Positions 45,836 through 55,390 are shown, counted from the stretch's first letter. The stretch is 64,000 bases of DNA from JASGCL01 sp965203915 (GCA_965203915.1 OZ241918.1:1-64000), one strand, 5' to 3'. Notes: a model not told the origin generated them from the letters alone. Made by a program: numbers and translations.

Positions 45836-46441
45836 ATGGATAAATTTAACAAATTACACGGCGTCGCCGCGCCATTAGAAATTATCAATGTTGATACCGA
45901 CATGATTATTCCCAAACAATTTTTGAAAACCATCAAACGCACGGGTTTGGGCAAAAACCTGTTTGATGAAATGCGCTACAACACCGACGGCAGTGAGAAG
46001 GAATCTTTTATCCTTAACAAACCTGCCTATCGCCATGCCAATATTCTTATTGCGGGTGATAATTTTGGTTGTGGGTCAAGCCGCGAACATGCGGTGTGGG
46101 CGCTTTCCGATTTTGGCATCAAGGCTATCATCGCCGAATCCTTCGCCGATATTTTTTTTAACAATGCTTCCAAAAACGGCATCTTGCTTATCACCCTACC
46201 CAAAGACCAGGTGCAATCCTTGATGAAAAAAGCCGAGCGTGGCCAAAACGCCACCATGACCATCGACCTGGAAAAACAAACCATCACCGACCCCGATGGC
46301 GCGGAAATAAAATTTGATATCGAAGAATTCAAAAAACATTGCCTGCTCAACGGGCTTGACGATATTGGTTTAACCAGCCAGCATGAAAAAACCATCACCG
46401 ATTTTGAAACCAAAGACCAAGCAAAAAGGCCGTGGTTGTAA
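45836..46441 (+). CDS. leuD: 3-isopropylmalate dehydratase small subunit
   Basis: Swivelling domain subunit of isopropylmalate isomerase in leucine synthesis; works with LeuC, which is not in the window. The 201 residues include PLEIINVDTDMIIPKQFLKT, ILIAGDNFGCGSSREHAVWA and FADIFFNNASKNGILLITLP. An AGAGGAA ribosome-binding site precedes the ATG. It is followed by a NERD-domain gene and then leuB, so the leucine genes are interrupted. Confidence 0.96.
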   Translation: MDKFNKLHGVAAPLEIINVDTDMIIPKQFLKTIKRTGLGKNLFDEMRYNTDGSEKESFILNKPAYRHANILIAGDNFGCGSSREHAVWALSDFGIKAIIAESFADIFFNNASKNGILLITLPKDQVQSLMKKAERGQNATMTIDLEKQTITDPDGAEIKFDIEEFKKHCLLNGLDDIGLTSQHEKTITDFETKDQAKRPWL

Positions 46442-46478
46442 GCGGTAATTCTATATAGAGGGACAATCGAACGGGACA

Positions 46479-47267
46479 ATGGTAGTAGATTTAGATGTAA
46501 TAAAAGAACGCGCCGCCCAAGCCGCCAAAACCAAGGCCAGTATAAAAGCTAGCACAAAAACCGATGCAAAGGTCGCAAAAAAGCATTCGGCAAATGACTC
46601 TATCAGCATGGGGGTTTTGCTAGCAGTGGGAATAGCGATAGTTATCATCTATCATTTTTTAAAATCTTTAATTAGCCCCGTGGTAAGGGCTTCCAGAGTT
46701 AGCCTTGTATCCAACATAGGTGAATATTGGGTAAAGGAAGCTTTGGAACAATTAGACCCCGATGAATATAAAACCTTACATGATATTTTTTTACCCACCA
46801 CAGGCGATATATCGCAAACCCAAATTGACCATGTGGTGATTTCAAATTACGGGGTGTTTTGCATTGAAACAAAATCTTTCAACGGCAAGATTTACGGCAA
46901 CGGCAACAAAAGCTACTGGAGTCAATTTTTGTATGGCAACGAATATCTTTTTATGAATCCTTGTCGTCAAAATTATAAACATACCCAGGCAATAAAAGAA
47001 TGTATTAGAAAAAAATGTGTTTTTTCTATTATTGTCTTCACCCATGTTATAGAGGTCAAGGTCGCCAACACCAGCGAGGTGGTGGTAGGAGTGGAGGATT
47101 TGATAAGAAAAATAATGTCGTTTCACAAAAAAATTTTAACCGACAACGAACGAGAAGAAATATATCAGCTACTGCTTGCCAATAACATTGACAGCCCCGA
47201 CATTCGCCAGCGACACCATACAGAAGTACAGATGAAAAAAAGCCAAATTCCCACTCATCATTTTTAA
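46479..47267 (+). CDS. NERD-domain membrane protein
   Basis: A protein of 262 residues. The N-terminus is basic and Ala/Lys-rich, followed by one membrane segment (about 44-60, MGVLLAVGIAIVIIYHFL). Residues about 75-200 form a NERD (nuclease-related) domain: SNIGEYWVKEALEQL, QTQIDHVVISNYGVFCIETK, SFNGKIYGN and later VFTHVIEV. The Asp in QIDHVV and Glu-x-Lys in IETKS correspond to nuclease-fold active-site residues of the family. Function is unknown; NERD proteins are scattered and often plasmid or defence linked. It is slightly more AT-rich than leuD/leuB and lies between them. Confidence 0.75.
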   Translation: MVVDLDVIKERAAQAAKTKASIKASTKTDAKVAKKHSANDSISMGVLLAVGIAIVIIYHFLKSLISPVVRASRVSLVSNIGEYWVKEALEQLDPDEYKTLHDIFLPTTGDISQTQIDHVVISNYGVFCIETKSFNGKIYGNGNKSYWSQFLYGNEYLFMNPCRQNYKHTQAIKECIRKKCVFSIIVFTHVIEVKVANTSEVVVGVEDLIRKIMSFHKKILTDNEREEIYQLLLANNIDSPDIRQRHHTEVQMKKSQIPTHHF

Positions 47268-47279
47268 ATAAAGGTTTTA

Positions 47280-47308
47280 TTGACAAGCCACAAAAAAGTT
47301 TTTATAAA
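47280..47308 (+). promoter_or_regulatory. Promoter for leuB
   Basis: Consensus TTGACA (47280-47285), a 17-bp spacer and TATAAA (47303-47308), 33 bp before the leuB ATG. It indicates that leuB is expressed independently of leuD. Confidence 0.6.
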
Positions 47309-47341
47309 AAATTATCTTTTTAATAGAGCCGCAAAACAAAA

Positions 47342-48436
47342 ATGACCAACAACAACATCCTCATCTTGCCTGGCGACGGTATAGGGACCGAGGTCATGGC
47401 CGAGGTCATAAAGATCCTCTCCTACCTCAAATTAAAAAACCTTATCAATTGGCAATGGGAAGTCGAACCCATCGGCGGTGCATGTTACGATAAATTTGGC
47501 GCGCCCATCACCGACGCCATCATGGCAAAGGCTAAAAATGCCGCCGCCATATTGTTCGGCGCGGTGGGTGGCCCGCAATATGACAATGTGCCGCGCGATA
47601 AACGCCCCGAAGCAGCATTATTACAATTACGCAAAGACCTTGATCTGTTTGCCAATATTCGCCCCGCCAAGGTTTTTGCCCCCTTGCTCGATGCCTCGAC
47701 CTTAAAAAAAGAAATTGTTGAAAACCTTGACATCATTATCATTCGCGAATTAACCGCGGGGGTTTATTTTGGCACGCCGCGCGGCGAACAAATATTACCC
47801 AACGGCACCAAACGGGTTATTGACACGCAAAGTTACACCGCCGAAGAAATCATACGTATTGGGCGCGTGGGTTTTGAAACGGCGCGCCAACGCGGTAAAA
47901 AACTTCATTCGGTGGAAAAAGCCAATGTCATGGAAACGGGGGCATTCTGGCGGCGCACCATAATCGCCCTGCACCAAGAATACCCCGATGTTCAATTGCA
48001 ACATATGTATGCCGACAATTGCGCCATGCAATTGATGCGCAACCCCAAACAATTCGATGTCATCGTCACCGATAATTTATTCGGCGACGTTTTGTCTGAC
48101 GCCGCGGCGATGGCCACGGGCAGTTTGGGCATGTTGCCATCGGCCAGTTTGGGCGCGCGCCGCGCCGATGGTTCGGTGCCGTCGATGTATGAACCTATCC
48201 ATGGTTCGGCCCCCGATATTGCGGGCAAAAATATTGCCAACCCCCTGGCGGCGATTTTATCCCTTGCCATGTGTTGCCGTTACAGTTTTGCCAACGAAAC
48301 CTTGGCGCAAAAAATTGAATCGGCCGTGGAAAAAGTTTTGGCAAACGGCATGCGCACCGCCGATATAAAAGACCCCAGCACAAAAAAAATCGCCACCACC
48401 AGCGAAATGGGTGCGGCCGTGCTGGCCGCGTTGTAA
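47342..48436 (+). CDS. leuB: 3-isopropylmalate dehydrogenase
   Basis: NAD-dependent oxidative decarboxylase of the leucine pathway. The 364 residues contain LPGDGIGTEVMAEV, GAVGGPQYDNVPRDKRPEAA, IIIRELTAGVYFGTPRG, the metal/substrate site DNLFGDVLSDAAAMATGSLG and EPIHGSAPDIAGKNIANPLA. These are the standard family motifs. It has its own promoter and lies after the NERD gene. Confidence 0.97.
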   Translation: MTNNNILILPGDGIGTEVMAEVIKILSYLKLKNLINWQWEVEPIGGACYDKFGAPITDAIMAKAKNAAAILFGAVGGPQYDNVPRDKRPEAALLQLRKDLDLFANIRPAKVFAPLLDASTLKKEIVENLDIIIIRELTAGVYFGTPRGEQILPNGTKRVIDTQSYTAEEIIRIGRVGFETARQRGKKLHSVEKANVMETGAFWRRTIIALHQEYPDVQLQHMYADNCAMQLMRNPKQFDVIVTDNLFGDVLSDAAAMATGSLGMLPSASLGARRADGSVPSMYEPIHGSAPDIAGKNIANPLAAILSLAMCCRYSFANETLAQKIESAVEKVLANGMRTADIKDPSTKKIATTSEMGAAVLAAL

Positions 48437-48540
48437 AAAATAATATTGAGGTAGGCAAAAATATTGCCCCACCCACCGCAACGCCCCGCGACTGTAAGGC
48501 CGTTTGAATTTATTGATACAAGTGATATGAAGACAATATC

Positions 48541-49563
48541 ATGGTAGAAAACACTCCCCCGCAAGAAAGTTTCTGGCAAGGTTATGCCAAGGACGGAATG
48601 GAATTCTTTAAGGAATGGTTTGATAACAACCTCACCCTGCTCGCGGAATCATTCACCAACCCTGCTCCTTCACCCAACATGGTTATCTTCCCCACCGAAA
48701 CCGTGTGGGGGCTTGGTGCTTGCGCGCTTGACAATAATGAAAACCGATTATCGTTGGATAATATCTATGAATTAAAGGGTCGCGAAAAAACAAAACCCTT
48801 CTCTATCCTTTTGTCAAACGCCCGCCTCATTAATAAAATTGCTTGCCCAACACCCCAACAAAAAGAATTATTAGAAAACATCATCCTTGCTGGTCATCTG
48901 TTTTTGGGTAAGTTATCACTTGTTTTGCCCTACGACCCCAACAACACGCTGTGGAAACTTGCCCCCCATTGTTACAGCAACCTAGATGGTGGGCAGGCCG
49001 CTGTCTGCCTCCGCCTGCCTTGTCATCCCTTAACAAGATTTTTTTTGCAAGCCATCGAACAACGGCTTGGTTCGCCGCTTGCCGTAACCTCGGTCAATAT
49101 ATCGGGGCAAAAAAATGAAGTAAAAAATATAACAGGGGCATCAGATTTTATAAATATCCATCCCGATTTTTTTCCGCAAACGCCCGACATCTATCCTTTT
49201 CAATCGCCCATCATCCATTCTTTTCAACAGATTTTTTCCAGCAACCCAAGCGCAAAAATTATTCATCCCACCCCCCATGCGCCCGTTGCTTACTATTTTT
49301 TTATACGAAACATCATCAAGCCGCTGTTAAATACCATATGGCCATTTTATGACTTGGGCGATTCTTATGACCTTCTCTCTCAACCCATTTCCTTTGCTGA
49401 ATTGTTTGCCGATATAGATAAAAAATTAATGGCCGACAAAAGATTGCATGTTGGCCAACCCTCCACCGTTCTTTCGCTGCTGGGTGATAAGCCAACAATT
49501 TTACGCCACGGTGCCGCGTCAAAAAATGAAATAGAATCAACGCTGAACATCAACATCGATTAA
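48541..49563 (+). CDS. Sua5/TsaC-type threonylcarbamoyl-AMP synthase
   Basis: Makes threonylcarbamoyl-AMP for t6A37 tRNA modification. The 340 residues have a YrdC domain (VIFPTETVWGLGACALD, IYELKGREKTKPFSILL, AVTSVNISGQ) and a C-terminal Sua5-like part ending in GQPSTVLSLLGDKPTILRHG. The middle segment (about 220-300) is divergent from typical Sua5 proteins, and an N-terminal extension of about 40 residues precedes the core. Function is well supported; the exact domain split is less certain. Confidence 0.85.
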   Translation: MVENTPPQESFWQGYAKDGMEFFKEWFDNNLTLLAESFTNPAPSPNMVIFPTETVWGLGACALDNNENRLSLDNIYELKGREKTKPFSILLSNARLINKIACPTPQQKELLENIILAGHLFLGKLSLVLPYDPNNTLWKLAPHCYSNLDGGQAAVCLRLPCHPLTRFFLQAIEQRLGSPLAVTSVNISGQKNEVKNITGASDFINIHPDFFPQTPDIYPFQSPIIHSFQQIFSSNPSAKIIHPTPHAPVAYYFFIRNIIKPLLNTIWPFYDLGDSYDLLSQPISFAELFADIDKKLMADKRLHVGQPSTVLSLLGDKPTILRHGAASKNEIESTLNINID

Positions 49564-49597
49564 TTCAAATTTGGCTTTTATTATTTAATAAATTCTT

Positions 49598-49626
49598 TTG
49601 ACAGTGTTTTTCCCTTATGCTAAATT
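49598..49626 (+). promoter_or_regulatory. Promoter for the FAD oxidoreductase/GcvT-like operon
   Basis: Consensus TTGACA (49598-49603), 17-bp spacer and TAAATT (49621-49626). It overlaps an in-frame ATG at 49617, which argues for the downstream start at 49653. Confidence 0.6.
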
Positions 49627-49652
49627 TTTTCGATAAAAGAAAAGGAGCAGGG

Positions 49653-51290
49653 ATGACCAACCAACAAAAATATGACGCAATAATTGTCGGCTCGGGACAC
49701 AACGCTTTGGTAACCGCCAATTACTTACAACGCGCTGGTTTGTCCACTTTGGTGATTGAAAAAACGGCTCATATCGGTGGTGCCGCCACTTCCATCTCTC
49801 ATTACAAAACCAAAGAGCAGGATTGGCTATACAGCAATTGTTCCTATGTCTGCAGTTTGTTTCGGTCGGAAATTTGGCGCGATTTAGAATTAACAAAATT
49901 TGGTTTGCAAGTCATTCCCTATGAAAGTGGCGGCGTCATTGTGGATAATGGGCGCGATTATTTTTCTACCTACGCCGACCATTATGCGCAACGCCGCGAA
50001 ATTGCCCGTCATAATTTGCAAGACGTCGATGCCTACGAACGCATCGGGCAATTTCTAACCCGCCAAGCCAGGTTTATCAAAGACCTGTTGCTGCGCACCC
50101 CGCCCGATCCCGTCAAATTGGGCATCAGCGATATTTCCGAACTTATTTTCTTGGCAAAAAAATATGGCGACCTGGGGGCCAAGGATATGGCGGAAATGAT
50201 AAGGTTCTTCACCATTTCGGCGGCCGATTTCGTGCGCGAATATTTTCAAACCTCCGCCATTCAATCATTGTATGCTGGCTCGGGCATTATTGGTTCGGGC
50301 ATGTCGGTCGCGTCGCCTGGCACGGCCTATGTTTTGTTGCATCATTTCATGGGCGATGTTGACGGCGTCTACGCCGCATGGGGCTATGCCCGCGGCGGCA
50401 TGGGTGCCATCACCCAAGCCCTTGCCAAGTCTTATGAATCGGTCGGCGGGAAAATAGTGGCGGGCAACGGTATCAAAGAATTTTTGGTGCGCGGCAACCA
50501 AGTGCGCGGCGTGTTGTGCGACAATGGCGATGTTTACAACGCCAAGGTTGTTGCATCGGGCATGGACGCCCGCCAAACATTTGTCAACCACATGCCCAGC
50601 GAATATTTGCCCGACGATTTTACGGCCGCGGTCAAAAATTTTAAATTTCGCGGTTCGTCGGGTAAATTAAATGTTGCGCTGGACGGCTTGCCCAAATTTT
50701 CTTGCATCCCTGACGATGCGGCCTGCCTTGCGGGGGATTTGCATATGGAAGATAATTTGGATGTTTATGAACAATCTTACGATGATTGGCGTCGTGGCAA
50801 TTGGTCGCGCCGCCCCTATGTTGATATGCTAATGGGCAGCCTTATCGACCCCACCATGGCGCCCCCTGGCAAACATGTTGTATCATTTTTCGTTCAATAT
50901 GTGCCCTATGAATTATCAAATGGCCGCGAATGGAATGAAGAAAACAAAAAAGCCTTTGCCGATTGCGTTATCAATTCGGCGGCGCGTTATTGCGACATTA
51001 AAGAAAAAATTTTGCATATGGAGGTCCGCACACCCAAAGATATCGAGCAAGAAGTCGGCCTAACCGAAGGGAATATTTTCCAAGGCGAATTATCGCTTGA
51101 CCAATTGTTATTCAATCGCCCCGTGCCAGGCTACGCCCAATATCGCAGTCCTATCAAGGGGCTTTATATTTGCGGCGCGTCCACCCACCCAGGGGGCGGC
51201 GTCATGGGTGCCAACGGCGCCAACGCGGCTCGCGAAATTTTAAAAGATTTGAAGAAACCCCGTGTCGGCATCGCCCTTAACACCCAATAA
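49653..51290 (+). CDS. Phytoene-desaturase-like FAD-dependent oxidoreductase (first of two)
   Basis: Flavin amine-oxidase/phytoene-desaturase fold protein of 545 residues from ATG 49653, which has the ribosome-binding site AAAGGAG. The FAD motif is DAIIVGSGHNALVTANYLQR, with IEKTAHIGGAATS; the C-terminal FAD stretch is GLYICGASTHPGGGVMGANG. No carotenoid gene is nearby, so phytoene is an unlikely substrate. It overlaps the next oxidoreductase (TAATG) and is followed by a GcvT-like gene, suggesting oxidation of an N- or S-methyl compound. Substrate is unknown. Confidence 0.8.
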   Translation: MTNQQKYDAIIVGSGHNALVTANYLQRAGLSTLVIEKTAHIGGAATSISHYKTKEQDWLYSNCSYVCSLFRSEIWRDLELTKFGLQVIPYESGGVIVDNGRDYFSTYADHYAQRREIARHNLQDVDAYERIGQFLTRQARFIKDLLLRTPPDPVKLGISDISELIFLAKKYGDLGAKDMAEMIRFFTISAADFVREYFQTSAIQSLYAGSGIIGSGMSVASPGTAYVLLHHFMGDVDGVYAAWGYARGGMGAITQALAKSYESVGGKIVAGNGIKEFLVRGNQVRGVLCDNGDVYNAKVVASGMDARQTFVNHMPSEYLPDDFTAAVKNFKFRGSSGKLNVALDGLPKFSCIPDDAACLAGDLHMEDNLDVYEQSYDDWRRGNWSRRPYVDMLMGSLIDPTMAPPGKHVVSFFVQYVPYELSNGREWNEENKKAFADCVINSAARYCDIKEKILHMEVRTPKDIEQEVGLTEGNIFQGELSLDQLLFNRPVPGYAQYRSPIKGLYICGASTHPGGGVMGANGANAAREILKDLKKPRVGIALNTQ

Positions 51291-52864
51291 TGAAGAAAGA
51301 TAACAAGATGTTTAAACGCAAAAAAATTATTATTATCGGCGGTGGGGTTAATGGCTTATCGGCCGCCCTGCAATTATCGCGCGCGCCATTCGCCATGCTA
51401 CGCCGCAAAATAATTATTGTGGAGGCTGACAAAACATTGGGCGGTTTGGCGCGCCACGCCGATTATTGTTATGGCTTGCCGCGCCCCATTCGCTCGCAAC
51501 TTTTTTGGGGTGGTTTTAGCCTGGGCAAAAAAATGACCAGCGTTGCATTGGGTGCCAACCAAGAGCAAGTGGTGGTTGCCCCCACCCGCCGTGGCACAAA
51601 ATACGTCGGCAGCGATATTAGCCTGGCTAAAAATCATCAGGCATTAGAAAAGAAAATGAAAAAATACACCAGCATTTGGCAAAAAATCGTTAACCACGCG
51701 CCGCCAAAATTTGAAGGCGGCAACACAAGTGACCTGTGCAACTTGGCATCGGCGGGTTTGGCTTTTAAATTGATGGGCAAAAAATCCCAATATGATTTTT
51801 TAAAAGTTGTTGGACAAAATGTTGATGATGTTTTTAACGAACATCTTGCCGAAGGTAGCAGCCAAACCCTGACCAGTTTATGGAATTTCCAAAGTTACCA
51901 CGGCAGTGGTCTTTACGCCACCCATTCGGGCAGCATGACCGCATTATGGTCGCGCCAAAGCCATGATAAAAATTTGGGATTATCGGCCTACGCCTTTAAT
52001 CCTGAAAAATTTTTTCGTGCTTTCGAACGGGTATTAAAACGGCGCGGCGTAACCATTGAAACTGACAAAAAGGTTGCCGCCATCTTGTCCGAATTACAGG
52101 GCAAGGAACAAAAAATTACGGGCGTTAAATTGAGCAATGGCACGGTGATTGTCGCCGACGCGGTGTTGTCAACCCTGGCGCCGCACCGCACCATCGAACT
52201 GGTGGGGGCCAATAATTTTGATGGCGAATTGGTGCGCCGCACGCGCCATGTGCGCGGTCGCGCGTTGGTAACAAAAATGGTTATCACGCCAAAAACCATG
52301 CCGCAAATTTTTGCCGATTATAAAAAATCCCCCGTCAGAATAATCATCACGGGCGGTCGCCAAGAATTAGAATATCAATATCTTGATAGCAAATATTTAT
52401 CCTACGCCGAAGAATTCCCGATGGCCATAACTTGGCGCGCGGGCAAATTATGGTTGCAAGTATTTAACCAACCACTGCGCGCCCCACAAAATGCCGCGCA
52501 GGTTAAAACCATTGTTTTAAAACAATTGGAAAAATATTTGCCTGATTTAACGGTGGAGAAGGTCGAAGTTATTTTGCCCAACGACATGTTGCCATATGCG
52601 GGCGGCGAACATTATGACGAGGATGGCAACGCCGATTTCCCCAAAGCCCACCCCGCGGCTTGGCATCATGCCGATCTAACACTGGACCAATGTTGGGCAT
52701 GGCGTCCCATCAACGGCGTGACGTCGGGGGCGTCGATTGGGTTTAGCCATTATCGCACGCCGATTAAAAACCTGTATGTCGGCGGGGCAAGTTGCCACCC
52801 AGGCGGCGACTTGCACGGTATGGCGGGGTTGTTGGCGGCAAAAACCATCCTGAAGTCTATATAA
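51290..52864 (+). CDS. Phytoene-desaturase-like FAD-dependent oxidoreductase (second)
   Basis: A 524-residue paralogue in the same operon. The N-terminal FAD motif is IIIIGGGVNGLSAALQLSR with IVEADKTLGGLARHA; the C-terminal FAD stretch is NLYVGGASCHPGGDLHGMAG. It overlaps the upstream stop by one base and is followed 18 bp later by the GcvT-like gene. Similarity to the first protein is mainly at both FAD-binding ends. The two may form a heteromer; that is inference. Another start at ATG 51308 (MFKRKK) is possible. Confidence 0.78.
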   Translation: MKKDNKMFKRKKIIIIGGGVNGLSAALQLSRAPFAMLRRKIIIVEADKTLGGLARHADYCYGLPRPIRSQLFWGGFSLGKKMTSVALGANQEQVVVAPTRRGTKYVGSDISLAKNHQALEKKMKKYTSIWQKIVNHAPPKFEGGNTSDLCNLASAGLAFKLMGKKSQYDFLKVVGQNVDDVFNEHLAEGSSQTLTSLWNFQSYHGSGLYATHSGSMTALWSRQSHDKNLGLSAYAFNPEKFFRAFERVLKRRGVTIETDKKVAAILSELQGKEQKITGVKLSNGTVIVADAVLSTLAPHRTIELVGANNFDGELVRRTRHVRGRALVTKMVITPKTMPQIFADYKKSPVRIIITGGRQELEYQYLDSKYLSYAEEFPMAITWRAGKLWLQVFNQPLRAPQNAAQVKTIVLKQLEKYLPDLTVEKVEVILPNDMLPYAGGEHYDEDGNADFPKAHPAAWHHADLTLDQCWAWRPINGVTSGASIGFSHYRTPIKNLYVGGASCHPGGDLHGMAGLLAAKTILKSI

Positions 52865-52882
52865 ATAAAAAGGAGAACGAAC

Positions 52883-54175
52883 ATGGTCTTAGCAAAAAAT
52901 AAAAATTTGGTGATGGTGGAGCGTGGTTTGGAATCATCGGTGCTGTCGCATGTTACCGACAAATTGGCAAAATCCCATGCCTTCGAGGGTTGGGTTGGTC
53001 ATCGCGCCCCCGTTTTCTACGAAAGCCTGTCTGAGGAATATTTTGCCTTGCGCAATTCGGTAGGGGTTATCGATGTATCTATCCTGCACAAATATCTTAT
53101 CACGGGGAAGGACGCCGAAAGTTATGTCAACCGTTTCGTAACCCGCGACATGCGAAAGGTTAAACCGCAACGCGTTACCTATTGCCTGTGGTGTGATGAG
53201 GAAGGCATGGTGATAGACGATGGCACCATTTTCTGCCTTAGCAAAAATCAATATATGCTGACTTGCCAAGAATCACAATGGGAATGGTTGCTGAATTTGC
53301 AGGAAGGGTTCGATGTCACGATAAAGGATCTAAGCCACGATGTCGCCGCGCTGGCGGTGCAGGGGCCTGTTGCCTATGCTTTGTTAAAACGTTTGTCGGA
53401 GACAAAGTTGGAGGGATTTGAAATACCCGATATTAAAAACATGAAACCATTTGATATTATGGAATGGCGCGCCAACGCGGGCGGCGGGTTTACCAAACCC
53501 AGCGCGCAACATGGCATGGCGTTGATGATATCGCGCACGGGGTTCACGGGTGATTTGGGTTATGAATTATGGTGTCATCGCGATTTGGTGGAAACATTGT
53601 GGCATTGCCTGTTCGCGGTGGGGGCGAATTTGCGTATCAAACCCGTGGGCCAGGGGGCGTTGGGGTTAACACGGGTGGAGGCTGGCTTCGTTGCCACCAA
53701 CCTCGACTTCATGAGTTCGCATGTTGCGTCGCGCACCGGGCGCGGCCGCACGCCGTTTGAATTGATGATGGGCAAATTGGTGCATTTCGATAAACCATAT
53801 TTCAATGGCAAGGATGCGTTGATGCGTTTGTCGGGCGGGGGCGATGAAAACATCACCCGCAAAAACTTACGCTTCGTCTTGCACCCCATCGACATTGCCA
53901 CCAAGAAGGAAGCCAAGGGCTCCATCATCTACTACAAAGAAAAAATTGAATGCGGCCATGTTACATCTTCGCTATGGTCGCCGACATTGAAACGCAATGT
54001 GGGTTATGCCGAATTAAAGGCACCATACGGCATTGACAAAAAAGAAAAATTATTCGCCGAAGTATGGACGAACAAAGAAAATATGTTCGAGAAGGTTATG
54101 GCGCCCATCACCCTGTGCGACCGACCATTCTTCAACCCGCCGCGCAAAAACCAAACGCCGCCAGGGCTTACCTAG
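52883..54175 (+). CDS. GcvT-family aminomethyltransferase-like protein
   Basis: Tetrahydrofolate-binding GcvT/DmdA-fold protein of 430 residues with a good AAGGAG ribosome-binding site. Typical stretches: FALRNSVGVIDVSILHKYLI, YVNRFVTRDMRKV, TYCLWCDEEGMVIDDGTIF, VAALAVQGPVA, ISRTGFTGDLGYELWC and GALGLTRVEAGF. These resemble sarcosine/dimethylglycine dehydrogenase C-domains and DMSP demethylase. Linked to two FAD oxidoreductases, it probably takes up a one-carbon unit onto THF. The TAG stop lies in a CTAGGC repeat fragment at the edge of the island. Confidence 0.83.
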   Translation: MVLAKNKNLVMVERGLESSVLSHVTDKLAKSHAFEGWVGHRAPVFYESLSEEYFALRNSVGVIDVSILHKYLITGKDAESYVNRFVTRDMRKVKPQRVTYCLWCDEEGMVIDDGTIFCLSKNQYMLTCQESQWEWLLNLQEGFDVTIKDLSHDVAALAVQGPVAYALLKRLSETKLEGFEIPDIKNMKPFDIMEWRANAGGGFTKPSAQHGMALMISRTGFTGDLGYELWCHRDLVETLWHCLFAVGANLRIKPVGQGALGLTRVEAGFVATNLDFMSSHVASRTGRGRTPFELMMGKLVHFDKPYFNGKDALMRLSGGGDENITRKNLRFVLHPIDIATKKEAKGSIIYYKEKIECGHVTSSLWSPTLKRNVGYAELKAPYGIDKKEKLFAEVWTNKENMFEKVMAPITLCDRPFFNPPRKNQTPPGLT

Positions 54176-54257
54176 GCTTCACTTAAATTATCAAAAAATT
54201 GCTCCCCTAGGCTTCGCCTAGAACCAGGATTTTCATCTTTGTGGTTAGGGGGGTATA
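54173..54257. repeat. Dispersed palindromic repeat at the left edge of the TIR island
   Basis: A CCTAGGCTTC fragment overlaps the GcvT-like stop at 54173. A fuller copy follows at 54207-54257: the palindrome CTAGGCTTCGCCTAG, then AACCAGGATTTTCATCTTTG, then TGGTTAGGGGGGTATA. The same layout is at 55339-55390 and, in part, at 33881. Confidence 0.65.
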
Positions 54258-55338
54258 GTAAATATTAACGTAAAATCCTAACCGCACCAACGGGCGTCAA
54301 CAAACACCAACGGGCAACAACCGACCATGGCCGACCTGACATCGACCTGACCTGGGGCCTGACCTGGGCTTGGTTGGGTGTTTTATTTTTTACCAACCCC
54401 GTTGCTGTCGCGGTTGCCATGCGGTTATACCGTGAACGAATGAACGGGGGTTGTCATATATGAATGGGGAATGAATGGGTGGGTTATGTCATGTTTGATA
54501 ATTTTTGATAGGTTGGTTGTGGGGTTTGGTTGGAACTGGTTTCGAATCCGCAGCCTTGTGGTAGGCTCTGCCCGAGCAGGGTTATGTAAGTAAAGGGGAT
54601 ACTGACCACGAAAAAAGGGATGGTGGATTCAAAAAACCAATTTTTGCAAATTGCTTAATAAAACAAACCCAAGCCGTTTCATTACCAGCACTTGTCATGC
54701 CATTATATTTTGCGCCGTCGCTCCATCGGAAAAAAAATGAAATGACGCAACAAAAATTTTTGACACGGAAGATTTTTTCTTTATCGCGCGACAAAAAATT
54801 CTGCCCCATGGGGACGCCATGCCCCACATCGGCAACGGGATCGCTGTTTGTGACCACGGCGATATACCCAGGGTGAATTCTTTAAGCCAGAAGCCCACCC
54901 CGCCCCGAATTGGAATTACAACACGGGGTAATGTTACGTGGTTTTTATTGCGGGGTAAGGGGACGACGACCGAGGCCTTGTTTCGCCGTTGCCTTTTTAT
55001 AACGGGGTTGTTTTTAACGCAACCACCGCCAGGGGGCAAGGGGCTAGGTTTAAGCGGGCCAAACCCGCGATGATAAACATGCGCGGGGTTAACGCGGGGC
55101 AAGGCGGTCGGCCGTGTGATGAATGGTGTGCCGTTAAGCGATCCATTACCCACCAAACGGGGTGCGCCGTGCCGAATGATTGCCAAACCATCAACCAACA
55201 ATAAAACCCGCGCCCTGTTGCCAACATGGATTAACAAACCCAAAAATAACAAACAAAGGCCAGGTGGAAACGCCCATTTTTTCGCGAAAAATCAACATTC
55301 CCAATAACCACTATAAGAACAAAAATAGAACAAGTCAA
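54258..55338. other. About 1.1 kb without a supported gene
   Basis: This stretch is GC-rich in parts and has short repeats. CACCAACGGGC occurs at 54285-54295 and 54305-54315; CGACCTGAC/CCTGACCTGGG units recur around 54330-54370. Several GGGG/CCCC inverted repeats occur around 54812-54833. Open frames on both strands (for example 54695-55252 minus) show no recognisable domains or convincing ribosome-binding sites. It may be a decayed gene or a set of extragenic palindromes; a structured RNA is not excluded. Confidence 0.45.
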
Positions 55339-55390
55339 GCAGGACGAGCCCTGCACCCAGGATCTTCAGCTTTGTGGTTATGGGGGTATA
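55339..55390. repeat. Dispersed palindromic repeat before the TIR operon
   Basis: GCAGGACGAGCCCTGC (imperfect palindrome) followed by ACCCAGGATCTTCAGCTTTG and TGGTTATGGGGGTATA. It has the same order and near-identical 3' half as the copy at 54207-54257, with GC in place of CT in the palindrome. Confidence 0.65.

Noticed and set aside
54530..54590. tRNA-like T-loop sequence (GGTTTCGAATCC)
   Set aside because: Flanking bases do not form a T-stem, acceptor stem or anticodon arm, so neither a tRNA nor an attachment site is supported.
54695..55252. 185-codon minus-strand open frame in the island
   Set aside because: Several overlapping frames are open on both strands here; composition is Pro/Arg-rich with no recognisable domain and no start signal.
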